Position numbers and translations under genes: made by a program
Assembly: GCA_001897035.1 (NCBI GenBank)
Contig: MKRS01000519.1
Coordinates: 1-7,222, forward strand
Reading direction: 5' to 3'
DNA from: Bacteroidales bacterium 45-6
GTDB taxonomy: Bacteria; Bacteroidota; Bacteroidia; Bacteroidales; Dysgonomonadaceae
DNA: 7,222 nucleotides
The notes under the pieces: generated by a model
What the model was told of the DNA's origin: nothing
Seen by the model: the letters and a program-made list of their open reading frames with translations, nothing else
Database searches by the model: none
Part shown: positions 7,077 to 7,222 of the stretch, one piece after another
Numbering within the stretch: the stretch's first letter is position 1
How the letters are laid out: every line of letters begins with the position of its first letter

Positions 7077-7120
7077 AAAACGATCCGGGAAGCCCAAGGG
7101 GGCTTTTCGGATCGTTTTTT
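7077..7120 (+). terminator. Strong intrinsic terminator of ychF
   Basis: A 19-bp stem (7077-7095 with 7100-7118, including two G-U pairs) closes the tetraloop AAGG (7096-7099) and runs into a six-T tract (7115-7120), starting 25 bp after the ychF stop codon. On the minus strand the same hairpin is followed by TTTT then AAAAA, so it may work weakly both ways and insulate ychF from whatever lies to the right. Confidence 0.9.
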
Positions 7121-7222
7121 GCGACCAATTTTATGGGTTTAGGATGGCTTATGAAGAAGAATTTGAAGCTCATTCTCATAATACCTCTTTCTAAAATAAA
7201 TAGACACCCCCCCAAGGAATAT

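Noticed and set aside
7076..7180. 34-codon minus-strand frame near the right edge with a purine-rich stretch before its ATG
   Set aside because: Its second half is simply the reverse strand of the ychF terminator hairpin and no family is recognisable.
7133..7222. Plus-strand frame open to the window edge, with MKKNLKLILIIPL resembling the start of a signal peptide
   Set aside because: Only 30 codons are visible, the hydrophobic core is short and followed by charged and proline residues, there is no promoter match, and the frame crosses a C7 run. It cannot be told from chance without more sequence.

Overview
The window looks like Bacteroidota chromosome, most likely order Bacteroidales. The evidence is a SusC/RagA-type TonB-dependent transporter with the phylum's domain layout, a FecR-like anti-sigma factor with a DUF4974-type C-terminus, and an ECF sigma factor beside it. 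In addition, both promoters that could be placed match the Bacteroides -7 consensus TAnnTTTG. Genus and species cannot be told from this stretch.

Layout. Positions 4-5306 are a minus-strand cassette, read right to left: ECF sigma factor (5306-4719), membrane-bound FecR-like anti-sigma factor (4654-3443), and an 1100-residue SusC-like receptor (3306-4). The partner SusD-like lipoprotein and any degradative enzymes would lie to the left, outside the window. Positions 5307-5948 are an AT-rich divergent intergenic region holding the sigma-gene promoter, a 21-bp dyad and the promoter of the next gene. Positions 5949-7052 on the plus strand are ychF, a conserved housekeeping ATPase gene. It is followed by a strong intrinsic terminator (7077-7120) and about 100 bases without a supportable gene.

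How the genes work together. The SusC-like protein has an N-terminal STN domain, so it should be a transducer as well as a transporter. Substrate binding outside is expected to be relayed through STN to the periplasmic part of the FecR-like protein, which then releases the ECF sigma factor to transcribe the susC-like operon. The nutrient, probably a glycan, cannot be read from this window.

The most interesting non-coding signal is in the 136-bp gap between the anti-sigma and susC-like genes. A GC-rich hairpin there is followed by T-tracts on the plus strand, opposite to all flanking genes. It pairs fully (with one G-U) only as plus-strand RNA. This fits the 3' end of a small antisense RNA covering the susC-like leader, like the DonS-type RNAs of Bacteroides polysaccharide-utilisation loci. 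No wholly new system was found; the three-gene cassette is a well-known type.
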